From Halichondria panicea (lineage: Eukaryota; Porifera; Demospongiae; Suberitida; Halichondriidae): DNA of 64,000 nucleotides. Position 1 is the stretch's first letter, and each line of letters starts with the position of its first letter. The stretch covers positions 1,374,001-1,438,000 of the forward strand of contig NC_087383.1 in assembly GCF_963675165.1 (NCBI RefSeq), in the 5' to 3' direction. Positions 61,260-64,000 of the stretch are shown here, piece by piece. Under the pieces are notes generated by a model. The model was not told where the DNA came from. It searched no databases and saw only the letters and a program-made list of their open reading frames with translations. The position numbers and the translations under genes were made by a program.

Positions 61260-64000
61260 TTATTTTCGTTTTGTGGACTCCTTCTTTTGCCATTTGCTAT
61301 GAAAGTTCATCACACTATCTAGCTCCACTCCGTGTTGCCAAGCACTGTGAACAACTTGCATGAGTTGGTCAGAATCAGTGGGGCCAGGATCTTCCACTGT
61401 CTTCAGCAGTTTCTTGTGCAATAGAAGAGTCACTGCAGTCTTGTCTTGACCACTCTCACTGAAGCTCTGGTTGTAGTAGACAGCACAGTCAATCAGACGA
61501 TCCAAATGCCTGTATGTGTGTGTAAAGTGATGGACGTAATCGAATGAACAACATTATAATTACCGTATAGCGGGCTATTTTCGAGGTTTGACCCAGAAAA
61601 ACGAAAATATAGTGCCTCGAACTTTGGTTTACATTTAGTATTGAAACCTCTCTACTGTAGGGGTGTGGTCATTTGAACCACTATCCTCAAAAAAAAAATC
61701 CTCGAAATGTTTAGTTTAGTTTAGCAATCCGCGAAAATTTAGTACCTCAAAAAAACTCGCTACACGGTATATACTCACATTATAATTATGCACGACACTA
61801 CTACAGATTGACACAAGCAATCATCCTAATTATAGTTACATGTTGTATGACTTTTGTTTTACATCGTACCAGATATCAATGTCCATCTTAGAAGATTTCT
61901 TTGCGCTAGGTGAGATAGATTCCTCAGGCTGTTGTGCTCTGATGAACTTGTGGCCATCTTTGAACTCTCGCTCGAGAAACTTGATCACTTCTCGAGCAGC
62001 ATAATTGTCTCGTCCTTTCTTCATACTGTCCAACTCCTCAATGGCTGTATGAAAAAAGTGTGTATGCTAAAATTTATTACAAGTATACTTACTCGACTTA
62101 GCAATCACAAAGATAAATTTCTCAGAGGTGAGAAGCTTTTTGACAAGATGGAGTCCAGTACAAAGTGAGTGAGCATCTGGTACGAGGTAGGGTGTGAAGA
62201 AAGTTGCTTGCTTCTTTGCTGACACCTCGAGAGTGGCCACTTCATGCTGTAGAGGGGGGGGGGGGGTAAAGATCACACACATGCATGCACATGCACAAAC
62301 AACTCTGGCTGAATGACCTTACCTGTAGTTTCTGTTGAGCCATTGCATTCATTAACTTGGAGCGTTGTAACTGTGCCTACATGTGTATGCAATTAGAACA
62401 AGGCTGGTACGTAGTGAAAACATGAAGTACTGTATCAGTGACAGCAGGCAGATGTATATACGTATGTATATATGAGAGATAATTATACTGACTTGTTTTT
62501 CTTGCTCTAACTCTTTTTCTTTAGCTCTTTTCTCATCAATCTGCTGTTTCTGTGCCGCCCCGATGAACTTGTTAGTAAGGAGATCCCACGAGAACGAGGG
62601 GACAGTCTAAGCACAGTATAAAAGTGTAACATGCAGTCACCCATTCTCAATACAATAAATGAACTCACTCTGAGATCAGCAACAAAACGGCCAAACGTTG
62701 TGCAATAGCGGACTCTCTGTGCAGCCTACAAGATGAGATGCTTCATAATAATAATAATATACCTCTACACATACTGTAGGCTGACTGACACACACCTGCA
62801 TGCTAATATTATATATACGTATATTATATAACTTAGCTCACATGCACATAATTATTGTAGCTGATACATACCTGCTTGGTGCTGGTTAGCTCAGAGTGTG
62901 AATTGTATACCAAACTAGCCTGGTAGCCAACTAGAGGTGGGAACCCTCTCAGAGCTATGTCCTCCAGTAAGGCAAAGTTGGTGAACTGCTCATCAATCTT
63001 GGCAGAGTCATCTAAGGGAGAACACATGCACCATCAACTAACGGCAAAGAACAGTACACATGCATGCACACTGACCTAAGCAAGACAGTTCGTCTTCGCT
63101 GGGAAGGAAGTTTATAAGAGATGCCAGATGAGACCAGATACCAGACAAGCCCTGTGTGTATAAATTAACAAATAGGAATACTAATAAAGCTATCATAGAA
63201 TACACAGTACAGAAAGATTCTAGTCACGTTCGTTTATTACAAATTAATAGTTGTAAGAAATTCAGCATGTGATACAACACCTATGTATAGAAATACAACA
63301 AACATACGTCACTTTCAATTACCTGTGTACTAGTAGCCACTGCAATTGGATAGGATTGTACCCACTCCATAAACACCCTCAAGGACATCAAGTAGCTCTC
63401 CTCAGCAACCAAACAGCACACACTGTACACAATAGACTGATGTCCGGTCTTCTCCATCAAATACAGTAAACCATTGTCAACTGACGTGGTGGGGTCTTGT
63501 TTAACTGACGAATCGATAGCATGGGAAGAAGGTACCAAAGATCCACTTGCAGTGTGAGGAAGCTCAGATTCGGTTTTCGCTTCTTCAAGTTTTGGCCTCG
63601 GAGCGTTGCTGAAGTTTGCGGCAAGGATGATTTGTCTTTTTGCTTTTTTCTGTACCGAGGCAGGTGACATGCCGCCTGCCGCTAAAGGCTGAGATGTGTT
63701 GGGAGGAGTTTTCTCCAGAGAAGGCAGTTTGTCCTTAGTGCCCTCGTCCTCTGAAGAGCTGCAATCTGAGAGCCTCTCGAGCATCTCCAGATCATCTTCC
63801 CCGAGGGTGTTAGACAGGTCCATAGAGAGGGTGTCATCATCACTGGCTGTGGACTCGTCATCACTGCTACTGAGAACTTCACATTCCTCCTCACTGGAGT
63901 CATTCTTATCACCACCTCTCCTTCGCCTTCGCCGAGTGAGCACTTTACGCAATCGTTTCTTCTTTTTCTCAACCATTTTCTTCTCTTCGGCCTGCTGCTT
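61260..64000 (-). CDS. SMG5: SMG5-like nonsense-mediated decay factor, C-terminal part (open at right edge)
   Basis: Exons, 5' to 3': 63323-64000 (open), 63076-63151, 62872-63011, 62669-62725, 62493-62606, 62323-62376, 62093-62246, 61870-62044, 61260-61509. The first visible exon encodes a Lys/Arg-rich and acidic Ser-rich linker (KRLRKVLTRRRRRRGG, SSEEECEVLSSSDDES), then helical sequence SLRVFMEWVQSYP. SGIWSHLASLINFLPSEDEL, LEDIALRGFPPLVGYQ and a coiled segment (KRAKEKELEQEKQ) follow. The PIN-like domain has FFTPYLVPDAHSLCTGLHLV, VIKFLEREFKDGHKFIRAQ and an end block DSVMNFHSKWQKK, matching human SMG5 YLVPDTQALC, FKKGNRYIRCQ and VLDFYKQWK. SMG5 helps dephosphorylate UPF1 and promotes mRNA decay. 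The N-terminal 14-3-3-like region lies beyond the window. Confidence 0.92.
61561..61769. mobile_element. MITE, family 1
   Basis: Starts taccgtatagcgggctattt and ends aaaactcgctacacggta. The inner arms carry ttttcgagg and cctcaaaaa. It lies in the last SMG5 intron, flanked by ta on both sides. Confidence 0.85.

Overview
The window is a gene-dense piece of an animal nuclear genome, most likely from a sponge or another non-bilaterian metazoan. The genes are intron-rich with short GT-AG introns. The proteins are clear metazoan orthologues (ORC3, HMG-CoA reductase, MRPS27, RasGRF, PTPN9, EFL1, RIIAD1, SMG5), intergenic gaps are often only 150-450 bp, and introns and spacers are AT-rich with many small inverted-repeat elements and (CA)n tracts. 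The sponge assignment is an inference from style and domain content. Exon boundaries were read by eye from splice signals, reading frame and remembered homologues; no alignment or search was run.

Layout, left to right. 1-980 (-): 5' coding exon of an unrecognised Ser/Thr-rich protein running off the left edge. 1838-4341 (+): ORC3, lacking its N-terminal exons here. 4572-11388 (+): HMG-CoA reductase with sterol-sensing membrane domain and full catalytic domain. 11808-14156 (+): mitoribosomal protein MRPS27. 14341-24699 (-): RasGRF with PH, coiled coil, IQ, DH, PH, REM and CDC25 regions. 24930-35306 (-): PTPN9-like phosphatase (SEC14 plus PTP) with a long Tyr/Pro-rich insert. 35454-41814 (+): EFL1 GTPase, divergent from PTPN9 across 147 bp. 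42208-43955 (+): FRAG1/DRAM/Sfk1-type membrane protein. 44162-46644 (-): vWA-EGF single-pass receptor-like protein. 47138-48733 (-), 49168-51037 (+) and 51585-53789 (-): three clustered paralogues of an unrecognised family. 54015-56069 (-): papain-family cathepsin with two GC-AG introns. 56517-60302 (-): type II membrane M28 aminopeptidase. 60545-61008 (+): RIIAD1. 61260-64000 (-): SMG5, open at the right edge.

Most genes are unrelated housekeeping or signalling genes that merely sit side by side. The likely functional grouping is ciliary: RIIAD1 has an RFX X-box-like palindrome just upstream, and the divergent spacer of two members of the three-gene family holds another X-box-like site. That family shares an N-terminal NNPHP/VWR-type motif, short helical repeats and a terminal HFTVHPEW-type motif, and is the best candidate for something undescribed.

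The non-coding fraction carries several families of short inverted-repeat elements (MITEs), many with the same TACCGTAT ends, plus minisatellites and tandem duplications. One duplication has created a possible in-frame 42-nt mini-exon in RasGRF.
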